Shown: positions 8,104-17,871 of the stretch, one piece after another
Layout: the number at the start of each line of letters is the position of its first letter
Position numbering within the stretch: position 1 is the stretch's first letter
Assembly (NCBI GenBank): GCA_016935665.1
Contig: JAFGQN010000134.1
Location: 1-64,000 of the forward strand
Length of the DNA stretch: 64,000 nucleotides
Source of the DNA: Deltaproteobacteria bacterium
GTDB taxonomy: Bacteria > Myxococcota_A > Polyangia > JAAYKL01
Direction of reading: 5' to 3'
The notes under the pieces: model-generated
What the model was told of the DNA's origin: nothing
Seen by the model: only the letters and a program-made list of their open reading frames with translations
Database searches by the model: none
Program-made: the position numbers and the translations under genes

Positions 8104-9126
8104 ATGAACATACGAAATCCATCAAAAAAAAACATCGCTCAAAAAAAACATAAGGAGGGAAAGTCCAAAGATGGCTCATCTATCGTTGCACACAGTCTCG
8201 CCATGCAAACTTTGACCAATATGGCCAGACGAGTTGCCAATGTGGATGCCACCGTATTAATCACTGGAGAAAGCGGAGTGGGAAAGGAGCGAATCGCGAC
8301 ATTGCTGCATAGGGCTTCGTCACGAGTCAAGCGTCCTTTTGTGTCGGTGAATTGCGCGGCAATTTCCGAAACATTGCTGGAAAGTGAGCTGTTCGGTCAT
8401 GCCCGTGGCGCGTTTACCGGAGCCGTGGCCACTCGCCCCGGATTGTTTGAAGCTGCCCATCGGGGCACCATCCTGCTCGATGAAATTGGTGAAATATCTC
8501 CAGGTATGCAGGTCAAACTTTTAAGGGTGCTGCAGGAGAGAGAGATACGAAGAATTGGCGAAAATGTTAGCCGCGCCATCGATGTACGCATCATCGCTGC
8601 TACCAATCGGGATCTTGCAGCTGCAGTTGCCGATGGTTTGTTTCGAGAGGATTTGTACTATCGGCTAAATGTAATTGAGTTGCACGTACCGCCGCTGAGA
8701 CAGCGGCCAGAAGACATTCTGCCGTTGGCCCATGAGCTTCTGATGGCCGCTTCAAAAAAAAATAATCGCGATGTTTCCGGATTCCATGAGGATGCTGTCA
8801 GTCTCCTGCTTCAATATCATTGGCCAGGCAATGTTCGGGAACTTGAAAACACGATGGAACGAGCCGTTTTATTCTCTCAACACCGCTGCGTAATTGCCGC
8901 TGATTTGCCTGAAGCAATTCATCTATCTTCCACATCCGCCTCTTTCGCGTCAGCTCCTGCTGATGCCCCGGTGGAAAGTCTGTACGAAGTGGAACGGAAA
9001 CACATTCTTACAGTCCTTAAAGCCAATAACGGCAATCAGTCCCGTACGGCCAAACAGCTGGGCATTGGCACCGCCACACTATATCGGAAATTGCGACAAT
9101 ACGATCATTCATCATCTAATGATTAG
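8104..9126 (+). CDS. Sigma-54-dependent activator, PspF-like (no sensor domain)
   Basis: 340 residues from ATG 8104 (a TTG at 8089 is an alternative; GGGA lies 5 nt before the ATG). After a basic N terminus of about 30 residues comes a complete AAA+ enhancer-binding domain: Walker A GESGVGKE, sigma-54 loop GAFTGA, Walker B TILLDEIGE and the WPGNVRELEN sensor region. The C terminus carries a Fis-type helix-turn-helix (NGNQSRTAKQLGIGTATLYR). There is no receiver, GAF or PAS domain, as in PspF, so activity must be controlled by a partner protein, by abundance or by autoregulation. The 22-bp palindrome and the direct repeats upstream are possible binding sites. Target genes are not evident; the nearest neighbour points the opposite way. 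Confidence 0.9.
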   Translation: MNIRNPSKKNIAQKKHKEGKSKDGSSIVAHSLAMQTLTNMARRVANVDATVLITGESGVGKERIATLLHRASSRVKRPFVSVNCAAISETLLESELFGHARGAFTGAVATRPGLFEAAHRGTILLDEIGEISPGMQVKLLRVLQEREIRRIGENVSRAIDVRIIAATNRDLAAAVADGLFREDLYYRLNVIELHVPPLRQRPEDILPLAHELLMAASKKNNRDVSGFHEDAVSLLLQYHWPGNVRELENTMERAVLFSQHRCVIAADLPEAIHLSSTSASFASAPADAPVESLYEVERKHILTVLKANNGNQSRTAKQLGIGTATLYRKLRQYDHSSSND

Positions 9127-9247
9127 CGACAAGACAAAACACATCCGTGAGTTTTTCTTCAACATCAACAAATTCAATTTATATTCTCTTGAACAACAAT
9201 TTTCACAACAGATATGGCGGGGGATTCAGCCTGCAGGCTGTGGCGGG

Positions 9248-9538
9248 TCAGTATCGGCCGCGTCCGGGTCCTCGACCACGTCCACCGTCGCCGCGATTGG
9301 GGCGAGCCTGAGCTTCATTCACTTTCAATGCACGTCCATCAATCTCTTTTTCATGAAGGGCTGCTATCGCTTTTTTGGCATCCCCATCCTGCATTTCCAC
9401 AAACGCAAACCCGCGTGGACGTCCCGTCTCACGGTCAGTAATGACGTTTATCGAATCCACTTCGCCAAATTCTCCAAAAAGAGCGCTGAGTTGTGACTCA
9501 TTCAAACTGAATGGCATATTGCCTACATACATTTTCAT
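9248..9538 (-). CDS. RRM-type RNA-binding protein with Gly/Arg tail
   Basis: 96 residues from the ATG at 9538, which has AGGA 8 nt upstream; the longer in-frame extension lacks a ribosome site. A single RNA recognition motif: RNP2 (MYVGNM) at the N terminus and RNP1 (RGFAFVEM) near residue 42, with the typical beta-alpha-beta spacing. The C-terminal tail is Gly/Arg-rich (RGDGGRGRGPGRGRY). Single-RRM proteins of this layout occur in cyanobacteria and many proteobacteria and are often cold-induced RNA chaperones; that role is inferred. The gene has about 150 nt of upstream sequence before the next signals, room for a structured leader. Confidence 0.9.
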   Translation of the reverse strand: MKMYVGNMPFSLNESQLSALFGEFGEVDSINVITDRETGRPRGFAFVEMQDGDAKKAIAALHEKEIDGRALKVNEAQARPNRGDGGRGRGPGRGRY

Positions 9539-9794
9539 TCTATTCATCCTAAAATCCCGAGCCTCGAAAAAAAGCAACTGCCGCAAACGCTCGGCGATTT
9601 TATATGGCAGCTGCAGCCATTTCACGGAACACCCGAAAAACGAAAGCCTACTTTACTCGCATTGTGCAAATTAAGCACGATTAAAATGAAATACTGTCAT
9701 TAAAGTTACGTTTTTTTGGCAAATCGCTGCGTTAGCAGGGATAATTACGTCTTCAAATGACAATTCCATTCAACAATCCAGGTTTGAGAGAGGG

Positions 9795-10205
9795 CTATTT
9801 TTCAGGCTCGCCTTTCCACCGGCCAAAGCCGCCCCAATTGTATATCCGGGAATATCCGGCCGGCGCCAATTTCTTTTTTGCTGCAGACTGGGCGCGTCCA
9901 CCGGTTTCGCAATACAGAATAATTTTTTTGTCTTTGGGCAAATCTTCGCCAGAAGCCGCCACATCCCCGTTGGGAATGTTGATGGCTGTTGGGATATGCC
10001 CTTTTTTGTATTTTCGATTCGGACGCACATCCACAATGCGGTATTCCCCCTCGCCCACAGTGGCGCCGGAATCAATCAGCGCCTTCAACGATTCTGAATC
10101 GTCGATGCCTTTGGACTCGCCTGTTGGAAATGTGTCATAGCCAGTGCATGCCGCCATGACAAACACCACAAACGTTAACATACCCAAAGCTTTGAATTTT
10201 CTCAT
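9795..10205 (-). CDS. Rhodanese-like lipoprotein
   Basis: 136 residues. The ATG has GGGAGG about 6 nt upstream. The signal peptide ends in lipobox VMAAC (Cys19). The rest is a single rhodanese domain: IVDVRP strand, KKGHIPTAINIP motif, and active-site loop YCETGGRAQ with Cys and Arg in the CxxxxR arrangement. It probably acts in the periplasm as a sulfurtransferase or persulfide carrier; the donor and acceptor are unknown. It is monocistronic, with no redox partner adjacent. Confidence 0.9.
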   Translation of the reverse strand: MRKFKALGMLTFVVFVMAACTGYDTFPTGESKGIDDSESLKALIDSGATVGEGEYRIVDVRPNRKYKKGHIPTAINIPNGDVAASGEDLPKDKKIILYCETGGRAQSAAKKKLAPAGYSRIYNWGGFGRWKGEPEK

Positions 10206-10301
10206 TCTTGTCCTCCCGTTTATCGATACATAACTATCTTGCGTTTTGTTGTGTTGCGTTTTCTCTGATTTTCTTCATCATTGGTTGTACCAATGTCAAA
10301 C

Positions 10302-10481
10302 AGAGAAACAGCACCTGATGCGATACTACCTGGCAAACTGCGCTTATTCTCTACTGCCGAACAGACAGTGCGTCAATGTGTACGTCGTGCAACCCAACAC
10401 TTCTCAATTTCCAGCGAACGATACGGACAAATCAAACAGACACAGTCCACATTTCCGGATGGCGCCTGACATTTGTTGAAA
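10302..10481 (+). pseudogene. Possible ComM/YifB C-terminal remnant
   Basis: A short plus-strand frame between the rhodanese gene and lnt. It reads ILPGKLRLFSTAEQ then about 15 residues on FSISSERYGQIKQTQSTFPD, then a stop. The pattern resembles the C-terminal segment of Mg-chelatase-like ComM/YifB proteins (LPG-L-x-C-x-L ... LSARAYxRILKVARTIADL), but degraded and without any upstream AAA+ part. The following codons stay open for only 20 more residues. The call rests on motif resemblance only; chance is possible. Confidence 0.3.
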
Positions 10482-10555
10482 CTTTCCAATGCCGGCGGTG
10501 TCCCCTGGGAAAACGCCGCTGCATCTGGAGTAATGTAAAAACAGAGGAGGACCTT

Positions 10556-12016
10556 GTGCTTCAACGGGAAACAATTATTCAATTGGGATTTCTGGTATTG
10601 GGCGTCGTCCTGACCGCCCTGAGTCAGGTTCGCTTTGGCGTGGGCATGCTGGGATGGATTGCACCCGTGCCATTCTTGCTATATCTGCTGCGAACCAAAG
10701 GCGTTTGGTCGAGGGTATTGCTCTGTATTGCTCTGTGTATCGCCTGGACACTGGCGACGGCGAAATTCATAACTGCACCGTTTCCACCCACGCTGATTGC
10801 ATTGAATGGAATGACCTTTGGGGTGCTCAGCGCTATCGCATTTCTCAGCTGGCAAAGGTTGCAGCAAAACCTGCCTTTGTGGATGAGTCATCTGACATTC
10901 CCCGCCATCATGTTGTCCCTTGAATGGGTGCAATCCGAATTTACTCCCCTTGCCTCCAATGGCTCAGCGGCATACACCCAGCTTGAGAATCTGCCATTTC
11001 TGCAATGGGCGTCGCTGTTTGGCATCGCTGGTATCGGCTTTTTAATGTACTGGTTTGCCGCGGTGGTTGCCGGGTCGCTGCATCATCGTCGTTTCTACGT
11101 CCGGCAATCCGCGACAGTGACCGCACTCATTGTGGGCGCGCACATTTTTGGCAGTTTTCGCATTGGCGCACCGCTGGATAGCAACATGGTAAAAGTAGCT
11201 ACAATAGGAACCGACTCCGCCTGGTTTGGTGAAGCGATTCCTTCGCAAAAGGAGCGAGCGCGCATTAACGACACGCTATTCAACCGCACTGAAGCCGCGG
11301 CAACAGCCGGTGCAAAGCTGATAGTCTGGAATGAAGTGTCCAACATCGTTTTTCCAACAGAAGAAAAAACCATGGTGGAGCGTGCCGGCGCTATCGCAAA
11401 ACGCTTCAACACCCATGTGGTGATGTCTGCGCTCGTGGCGCTGGAAACCAACCCCCTCCGGGTGGAAAACAAGCTCATTCGGGTGTCACCCAACGGCAAC
11501 GTGAAAGACACTTATCTCAAACAAAAACGGGTGCCCGGGGAACCTTCTGTGCCCGGGCAAACGCCCAGTCAAGTGAGCGATTCCGACATCGGCAGGCTTG
11601 GCGGGGCTATCTGCTATGATTTCGACTTTCCGCAAGTGGCCAGACAACTGGCCATCCAACACGCAGACATTGTCTATCTGCCATCGTCAGACACCGTGGG
11701 CGTCGATCCGTTTCACAGCCAAATAGCCGCTATCCGCGCCATAGAAGGCGGATACTCCATTGTTCGCTCCACCCGCATGGGACTTTCGGCGGCGATTGAT
11801 TATCACGGCCGCATCCGGGGCTGGCAAAGCGCCAACGAAGAAAATGACCGTATCCTGCTGGCCACCATCCCCTCCGAATCCATCTGTACTCTCTACGCAT
11901 TGACGGGCGATATTGTCAGCTATCTCGCCACCCTGTTTGTGCTGTTTTGCATTGGATACCGGTTCTATCGACGCCAACTACCGCCTCCCGATTCGTCGAA
12001 AAGAGTACCGGAGTAA
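10556..12016 (+). CDS. lnt: Apolipoprotein N-acyltransferase
   Basis: 486 residues from GTG 10556, chosen because GAGGAGG lies 5 nt upstream; the open frame extends further but without membrane sequence. N-terminal half: about six membrane segments (FLVLGVVLTALSQVRFG...). C-terminal half: a nitrilase-like domain in the periplasm with the Glu-Lys-Cys triad in VWNEVSN, YLKQKRVPGE and GAICYDFDFP. A final membrane helix (YLATLFVLFCIGYRF) follows, as in E. coli Lnt. It transfers an acyl chain from phospholipid to the N-terminal Cys of lipoproteins in the inner membrane. It would act on the many lipoproteins encoded in this window. Slightly shorter than E. coli Lnt (about 512). Confidence 0.93.
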   Translation: MLQRETIIQLGFLVLGVVLTALSQVRFGVGMLGWIAPVPFLLYLLRTKGVWSRVLLCIALCIAWTLATAKFITAPFPPTLIALNGMTFGVLSAIAFLSWQRLQQNLPLWMSHLTFPAIMLSLEWVQSEFTPLASNGSAAYTQLENLPFLQWASLFGIAGIGFLMYWFAAVVAGSLHHRRFYVRQSATVTALIVGAHIFGSFRIGAPLDSNMVKVATIGTDSAWFGEAIPSQKERARINDTLFNRTEAAATAGAKLIVWNEVSNIVFPTEEKTMVERAGAIAKRFNTHVVMSALVALETNPLRVENKLIRVSPNGNVKDTYLKQKRVPGEPSVPGQTPSQVSDSDIGRLGGAICYDFDFPQVARQLAIQHADIVYLPSSDTVGVDPFHSQIAAIRAIEGGYSIVRSTRMGLSAAIDYHGRIRGWQSANEENDRILLATIPSESICTLYALTGDIVSYLATLFVLFCIGYRFYRRQLPPPDSSKRVPE

Positions 12017-12135
12017 ACGAAGAAGACCGCGCCAACAAATCCAATCAGCCAATCCAGATGCCCAATACTCACCTTTAAAAAATGGAATATCCGTATAGTG
12101 CAAAAAAAAGTCACCTGATTTAAGATTTTGAACAT
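11965..12135 (-). CDS. Possible 56-residue membrane protein antisense to lnt 3' end
   Basis: A short frame with an ATG at 12135 overlapping the last 52 nt of lnt on the other strand. It reads as one hydrophobic segment (DWLIGFVGAVFFVYSGTLF) with a polar end (DESGGGSWRR). No convincing ribosome site is visible, so this may be chance. Recorded because the hydrophobic segment is unusually regular and the frame fills an otherwise empty gap. Confidence 0.25.
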   Translation of the reverse strand: MFKILNQVTFFCTIRIFHFLKVSIGHLDWLIGFVGAVFFVYSGTLFDESGGGSWRR

Positions 12136-12181
12136 ACATCATCAATATCTTTAACGAACAAAGCATCCAGGGAGGAAATTT

Positions 12182-13333
12182 ATGAAATGCGCATCACACC
12201 CAGCAGGGTGGTTATTTATGGCCTGTTGTCTACTGGCGACATTCGCAGCTGTGAGCTGCAACGATTCCCCTTCCGAATCAAATACCGACACCGAAACGCA
12301 AACCGATTCAGATGCAGATTCTGATTCGGATGGAGACTCCGATTCGGATGGGGACTCCGACACCGATGGAGACTCCGATTCGGATGGAGACTCCGACTCG
12401 GATGGAGACTCCGATTCGGATGGAGACTCCGACTCGGATGGAGACTCCGATTCGGATGGGGACTCCGACACCGATGGAGACTCCGATTCGGATGGGGACT
12501 CCGACTCGGATGGAGACTCCGATTCGGACGGGGACACGGATTCGGATACTGACTCCGACAGCGACAGTGACAACACACTATCGCCCGGGTGCGGAAAACC
12601 TATTACCATTCCCAACAGAAAAACCCAGCAAACGATGGAACATGAGGGCGACACGCGCTACTACCTTCTCCACGTGCCGGACAACGCCGATAATCAGACC
12701 CCGCTCATGCTCATTTTTGGTTTGCATGGCTACGACATGAACAACGTGGCCGTGCAGGATTTGTACAACTTTACGCAAAGATCCAACGGAAAAGCCATTA
12801 CCGTGCTGCCCCAGGGCGAAGGTCCGCCCCCCGGAGATGTATCCCACTGGGGCGACCACGTTCTTGAATCCACCTGGATGGCTGGTGAAACCAACTACGG
12901 ATATATTCAAAAACTGATTACCACCATCGGCGAAAATTACTGTATCGATACCAGCAAAATCTTCATTGCGGGGTTCAGTATGGGCGGTTTTTTCACCAAC
13001 TCCATTGCCTGTGATCACAGCGACTGGTTCCTTGGATTTGCCCCCATTGCAGGTGGCGGTCCCCAGGCGTGCGGTGCTGATGCAAAGCCCGCCATTATGG
13101 TCCAGCATGGCACTACGGACGACATTGTGGAATTCAGCAGTGGTGAGGGCAGTCGGGACTTCTGGGTGAAGCAAAACGGCTGCAGTGATCAGACTACGCA
13201 GTCATTTTCCGGATGCAAGAGCTACACTGGTTGCCCCGACGATGCCCCCGTACACTGGTGCACCGGCAACTACAACCACTACATCGATTCCACCGCAGTG
13301 GGCAACATCTGGGAATTCTTTAACGGCCTCTAA
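12182..13333 (+). CDS. PHB-depolymerase/feruloyl-esterase-type lipoprotein with GDSDSD spacer
   Basis: 383 residues, GGGAGGAAATTT just before the ATG. The signal peptide ends in AAVSC (Cys26). Residues about 35-130 are an almost pure Asp/Ser/Gly/Thr spacer with period GDSDSD. The catalytic part begins at about 135 (GCGKP...) and is a polyhydroxybutyrate-depolymerase/LpqC-type esterase: oxyanion FGLHGYD, nucleophile GFSMGG, acid HGTTDD and a C-terminal NYNHYI with the probable His. Two further Cys pairs (GCSDQ, SGCKS, TGCP, HWCTG) suggest disulfides. The spacer probably holds the enzyme away from the outer membrane and may bind calcium. Substrate could be a polyester or an aryl ester of plant polymer; not determinable here. 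Confidence 0.85.
   Translation: MKCASHPAGWLFMACCLLATFAAVSCNDSPSESNTDTETQTDSDADSDSDGDSDSDGDSDTDGDSDSDGDSDSDGDSDSDGDSDSDGDSDSDGDSDTDGDSDSDGDSDSDGDSDSDGDTDSDTDSDSDSDNTLSPGCGKPITIPNRKTQQTMEHEGDTRYYLLHVPDNADNQTPLMLIFGLHGYDMNNVAVQDLYNFTQRSNGKAITVLPQGEGPPPGDVSHWGDHVLESTWMAGETNYGYIQKLITTIGENYCIDTSKIFIAGFSMGGFFTNSIACDHSDWFLGFAPIAGGGPQACGADAKPAIMVQHGTTDDIVEFSSGEGSRDFWVKQNGCSDQTTQSFSGCKSYTGCPDDAPVHWCTGNYNHYIDSTAVGNIWEFFNGL
12334..12535 (+). repeat. 18-bp coding tandem repeat (GDSDSD)
   Basis: About eleven near-identical copies of an 18-nt unit (GACTCCGATTCGGATGGA) inside the esterase lipoprotein. Variation is almost only in third positions and GGA/GGG, with occasional ACC for TCG (D-T instead of D-S). 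The unit is a multiple of three, so copy-number change alters spacer length without breaking the frame. Confidence 0.9.
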
Positions 13334-13565
13334 CAATATCCACATATCCTGTCCATTCTGAAGCAACGCAATCTGTCTCGATGTTTTGTGAGTACTGGAA
13401 ATTTTCCCTTTCCCGAACTGTCAATACAGGATGCCATGTGCTCTCGACAGGCATTCGGCGTCTATTTTTGCGATCATCGCAGATGATGACTACTATCCTG
13501 TTGGTGTGTCAGTTTCTAACCGGATATATCTGTAATGGATTTCTATTTCGGAACAGGACGCGGGT
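13334..13565. other. Intergenic, no feature supported
   Basis: 232 bases between the esterase gene and the PpiC-like gene. A 62-codon plus-strand frame at 13381 lacks a ribosome site and a recognisable domain. The promoter for the PpiC-HupE-gal block presumably lies here, but I cannot point to clear hexamers. Confidence 0.5.
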
Positions 13566-14429
13566 ATGATTCAAATCTTCAAGCAACCGTTTATTCACTT
13601 TTTACTGATCGGTACCGCGGTGTTTTTCATAAAATGGCTCTGGGCAGATCCCGAACCTCCCCTGGAGGCGACGGTGGATACAAAAATAGTTATCACTTCC
13701 AACGTGACAAAATCGCTGGAATCACAGTTTCCCGAAGATATTCGCAACGGCAAATCGAACGCACCCGAATATCAACAAAGACTCAGGGACGCTCTGGAGA
13801 ACTACACGCAAGAAGAAATGTTATACCGGGAAGCGCTCAATCGGCGCCTCGACAAAAACGATCTGACAGTGCGCGCACATGTCGTCGGCAAACTGAAAAC
13901 ACTGGCAGTGGAACAGGCGAGCACCGAACCATTCCCACAATCTCAGATCGAAGAATATTACAGGCAACACCTTAAGGATTTTACATTTGAAGCCCAGGTG
14001 AATATTGCGCTACTGTTTTTTGACAAATCACGACGGCGCTCTGCAGCTAAAGCCGATTGTGAAGCCGTGTGGAAGCGGATTCAGAATGAAGCGGATGTAT
14101 CCCCTGAATCGCTGGAGAATGTCGCTGATCGGCAGCACGGATATCGACTAATCATGACGGCTCTCAATCGAGAGCGTCTGATTTCGTTGTTTAACGAATC
14201 CATTGCGGATACCGTCCTCGCAGCCAAACTGCCCGGGTGGTTGCCCCCCCTGGAGAGTTCAAAGGGATGGCAACTCATTAAAGTAACCGAAATAAAAAAG
14301 GCGAAGGTTGAGCCACTTGACAATGTGCGCCCGCAAATCATTTACCAGTTCGAACAGATAAGAAACGCGCAGGCGGTGGATCATCTGCTGCAGCAGTTGA
14401 AAAAGAAATACGAGGTCATAAAAAAATGA
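13566..14429 (+). CDS. Membrane-anchored PpiC-type peptidyl-prolyl isomerase-like protein
   Basis: 287 residues. One N-terminal membrane anchor (FIHFLLIGTAVFFIKWLWA, about 9-27), then a SurA-N-like helical part (residues about 45-115, with ENYTQEEMLYREA) and a parvulin-like segment (about 125-265). The usual parvulin active-site motifs (H...A.., FSxxxS) are weak: there is no clear GxLGW/F loop, so isomerase activity is doubtful and a holdase role is possible. Stop overlaps the start of the HupE/UreJ-like gene by 4 nt (ATGA), so they are translationally coupled. This pairing of a short PpiC protein and a HupE/UreJ-like membrane protein recurs in proteobacteria (from memory). Confidence 0.75.
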   Translation: MIQIFKQPFIHFLLIGTAVFFIKWLWADPEPPLEATVDTKIVITSNVTKSLESQFPEDIRNGKSNAPEYQQRLRDALENYTQEEMLYREALNRRLDKNDLTVRAHVVGKLKTLAVEQASTEPFPQSQIEEYYRQHLKDFTFEAQVNIALLFFDKSRRRSAAKADCEAVWKRIQNEADVSPESLENVADRQHGYRLIMTALNRERLISLFNESIADTVLAAKLPGWLPPLESSKGWQLIKVTEIKKAKVEPLDNVRPQIIYQFEQIRNAQAVDHLLQQLKKKYEVIKK

Positions 14430-15424
14430 CCGTCATTTCGAATACGCCTGCATCTGTGCGACTGGTGGTCCGCATATTGCTATGGACAATACCGATCATT
14501 GGCGTCATCCGGGTTACACCCACTGGTGCGCATCAGGTTGAAGCCATACAGAATCGCCTGGACATACTGAATCGAGGCGCTGGACAGACCACAGTATCAT
14601 GGACCAGCTCTCGAAACGATATTCGCCCATTGTTGCCGAATAACTGCGAACAGGAAGCATTACCCGAAGGCGCCTCGCGCCGGTGGCAATGTACCTTGCC
14701 GCTCAGCGGCCAGGAGATAGAAATTAAAAATCTTACCTGGAGCGATGCAGAGGTCATCGTGCGCGTCGACAACGGTGATGAACAGATACAGGTGGCATTG
14801 CTGTCGGGACAAAATAATAAACTGACCGTGGCGCATCCGCGTGACACATCTGGATGGCAGGTTGCCGGAACATATTTCGCACTCGGTGTCGAACACATTT
14901 TAAAGGGATTCGACCACTTGTTTTTCGTCCTTTGTCTGCTGCTGATAGTGTCTGGCGGTAAGCGTTTGGCACTGGCGATTACTGCATTCACTCTTGCACA
15001 CAGCATTACGCTGGCACTTTCGGTATTGGGCGTGGTAAGCGTTCCTGTGGCACAGGTGGAGGCGGTAATCGCTCTTTCCGTGGTGTTGCTGGCAGTGGAA
15101 TACGCCCGACAAATACAGGGAGAAACAGGATGGACGTCTCAAAAGCCGTGGCTCATCTCCTTTTTGGTGGGCCTGCTTCATGGATTGGGATTCGCCAGTG
15201 CACTGCGAGAGACCGGTTTACCTCAAGGCGAAATTCCAACAGCCCTGGTGATGTTCAACGTTGGTGTCGAAGCAGGGCAATTGCTGTTTGTGGTGGTCGT
15301 ATTGGCAATAATGTGGTTTGGTTCATTGAAGCTGAGAAAAGAGCGACACTGGCCACGCTTCGCCACCGCGTATATCATTGGCAGCATCTCTGCCTATTGG
15401 TTCATCCAGCGTGCAATCGGGTAG
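14426..15424 (+). CDS. HupE/UreJ-like membrane protein
   Basis: 332 residues. A signal-like helix at the N terminus, a beta-rich extracytoplasmic domain (about 35-145), then six membrane segments. Conserved polar motifs inside the membrane part match HupE/UreJ family proteins: GVEHILKGFDHLFF, FTLAHSITL, GLLHGLGFAS and FNVGVEAGQ, rich in His and acidic residues that could bind nickel, cobalt or another metal. The family includes HupE and UreJ, nickel permeases of hydrogenase and urease operons; neither enzyme is in the window, so metal uptake is inference. Co-translated with the PpiC-like gene upstream. Confidence 0.82.
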   Translation: MTVISNTPASVRLVVRILLWTIPIIGVIRVTPTGAHQVEAIQNRLDILNRGAGQTTVSWTSSRNDIRPLLPNNCEQEALPEGASRRWQCTLPLSGQEIEIKNLTWSDAEVIVRVDNGDEQIQVALLSGQNNKLTVAHPRDTSGWQVAGTYFALGVEHILKGFDHLFFVLCLLLIVSGGKRLALAITAFTLAHSITLALSVLGVVSVPVAQVEAVIALSVVLLAVEYARQIQGETGWTSQKPWLISFLVGLLHGLGFASALRETGLPQGEIPTALVMFNVGVEAGQLLFVVVVLAIMWFGSLKLRKERHWPRFATAYIIGSISAYWFIQRAIG

Positions 15425-15430
15425 TCCTGA

Positions 15431-16582
<1,152 letters not shown>

Positions 16583-16585
16583 CCC

Positions 16586-17752
16586 ATGGCGCTGGAACTG
16601 CAGACAAAAGTGACCAAAGCGTTTATCGACCGGTTTGATCACGCGCCCACCTGGGTGGTACGTGCTCCTGGCAGGGTAAACCTGATAGGGGAACACACCG
16701 ATTACAACGACGGATACGTGATGCCACTGGCCATCGACCGACAGATTCTCATTGCGCTGTGTAAACGGACCGACCAGAAGGTGTTGGTTCATTCCCTCGA
16801 TTACGATGAAACATTGGAAATTTTGCCGTCGTCATTGATTTCACGCGGGAATACCGGCTGGGGTGAATATGTAAGCGCCATTGCATTTGTAATGACACGG
16901 GCGGGTTATGGGTTGCAGGGATGGGATGGCGTTGTGGCCGGGGATATTCCCAAAGGCGCCGGTTTGTCGTCATCCGCGGCACTGGAACTGGCTGTAGCAA
17001 ACGCATTCACGCTCGCCAGCGACATTCCATGGGAACCGCTGAAGATGGCGCAATTGAGCCAGCAGGCCGAAAATGAATGGGTGGGAATGCAGTGTGGCAT
17101 CATGGATCAGATGATTTCCGCCTGCGGTATTGCCGGTCATGCACTGATGATTGATTGTCGCTCCCTGGAGCACACGCCGGTGGCCCTTCCCCACGGCACC
17201 GCAGTGGTGGTCATGGACACCGGTACCCGAAGAGGCCTTTTGGACTCCGCCTACAATGAACGGCGACGCCAATGTCAGGAGGCTGCCCAAATGTTCGGCA
17301 AAACGGTATTGCGGGATGTGGACCGCAACACATTCGAAAAAGGCGCTTTTAAGCTGACGGATTTACAACGTCGTCGCGCAAGGCATGTCATCGCCGAGAA
17401 CAATCGAGTGCTGTTGGCCATGCAAGCCATGCAGTCGCAGGATGCACACGCGCTCGGGCGTCTCATGGTGGCCAGTCACACCAGCTTGCGTGATGATTTT
17501 GAGGTCTCCAGCCGGGAGTTGAATATCATGGTCGAGTGCGCACTCAAAGCGCCAGGATGTTTGGGCGCCCGCATGACCGGTGCGGGATTTGGGGGCTGTG
17601 CGGTGGCACTTATAACGGCAGAGGCGAGAACACCATTTACGGATATAGTTACCCAAAAATATGTCGACGCAACCGGGATTCAACCATCCATGTATGTTTG
17701 CCAGGCGAAAGGTGGAGTGGACATTCTCCCTGACGGTTCGTTTTCACAGTGA
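16586..17752 (+). CDS. galK: Galactokinase
   Basis: 388 residues, typical length. GHMP-kinase signatures in order: galactokinase signature RAPGRVNLIGEHTDYNDGYV (about 26-45), phosphate loop PKGAGLSSSAALELA (about 122-136), base-region MDTGTRRGLLDSAYNERR and motif 3 MTGAGFGGCAVAL near the C terminus. It phosphorylates alpha-D-galactose with ATP to galactose-1-phosphate, the substrate of the galT product encoded 3 nt upstream. Cytosolic. No oddities; the catalytic Asp (GIMDQ) and Arg (RAPGR) are present. Confidence 0.96.
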   Translation: MALELQTKVTKAFIDRFDHAPTWVVRAPGRVNLIGEHTDYNDGYVMPLAIDRQILIALCKRTDQKVLVHSLDYDETLEILPSSLISRGNTGWGEYVSAIAFVMTRAGYGLQGWDGVVAGDIPKGAGLSSSAALELAVANAFTLASDIPWEPLKMAQLSQQAENEWVGMQCGIMDQMISACGIAGHALMIDCRSLEHTPVALPHGTAVVVMDTGTRRGLLDSAYNERRRQCQEAAQMFGKTVLRDVDRNTFEKGAFKLTDLQRRRARHVIAENNRVLLAMQAMQSQDAHALGRLMVASHTSLRDDFEVSSRELNIMVECALKAPGCLGARMTGAGFGGCAVALITAEARTPFTDIVTQKYVDATGIQPSMYVCQAKGGVDILPDGSFSQ

Positions 17753-17871
17753 TCCCCTTTGCAACAAAGCCGCTGACAAATTCGTTATTCAACAATTAAG
17801 ACGGTGAAAAGTAATCCCAGACGGCCTGAGGTTGTGTCGATGAACGAGCGTGCCGGTTGAATTTACCTGGA

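Noticed and set aside
12151-12654. Long minus-strand Ser/Pro/Glu-rich frame opposite the esterase lipoprotein
   Set aside because: It is the antisense of the GDSDSD coding repeat; the plus strand has the lipobox, ribosome site and esterase motifs.
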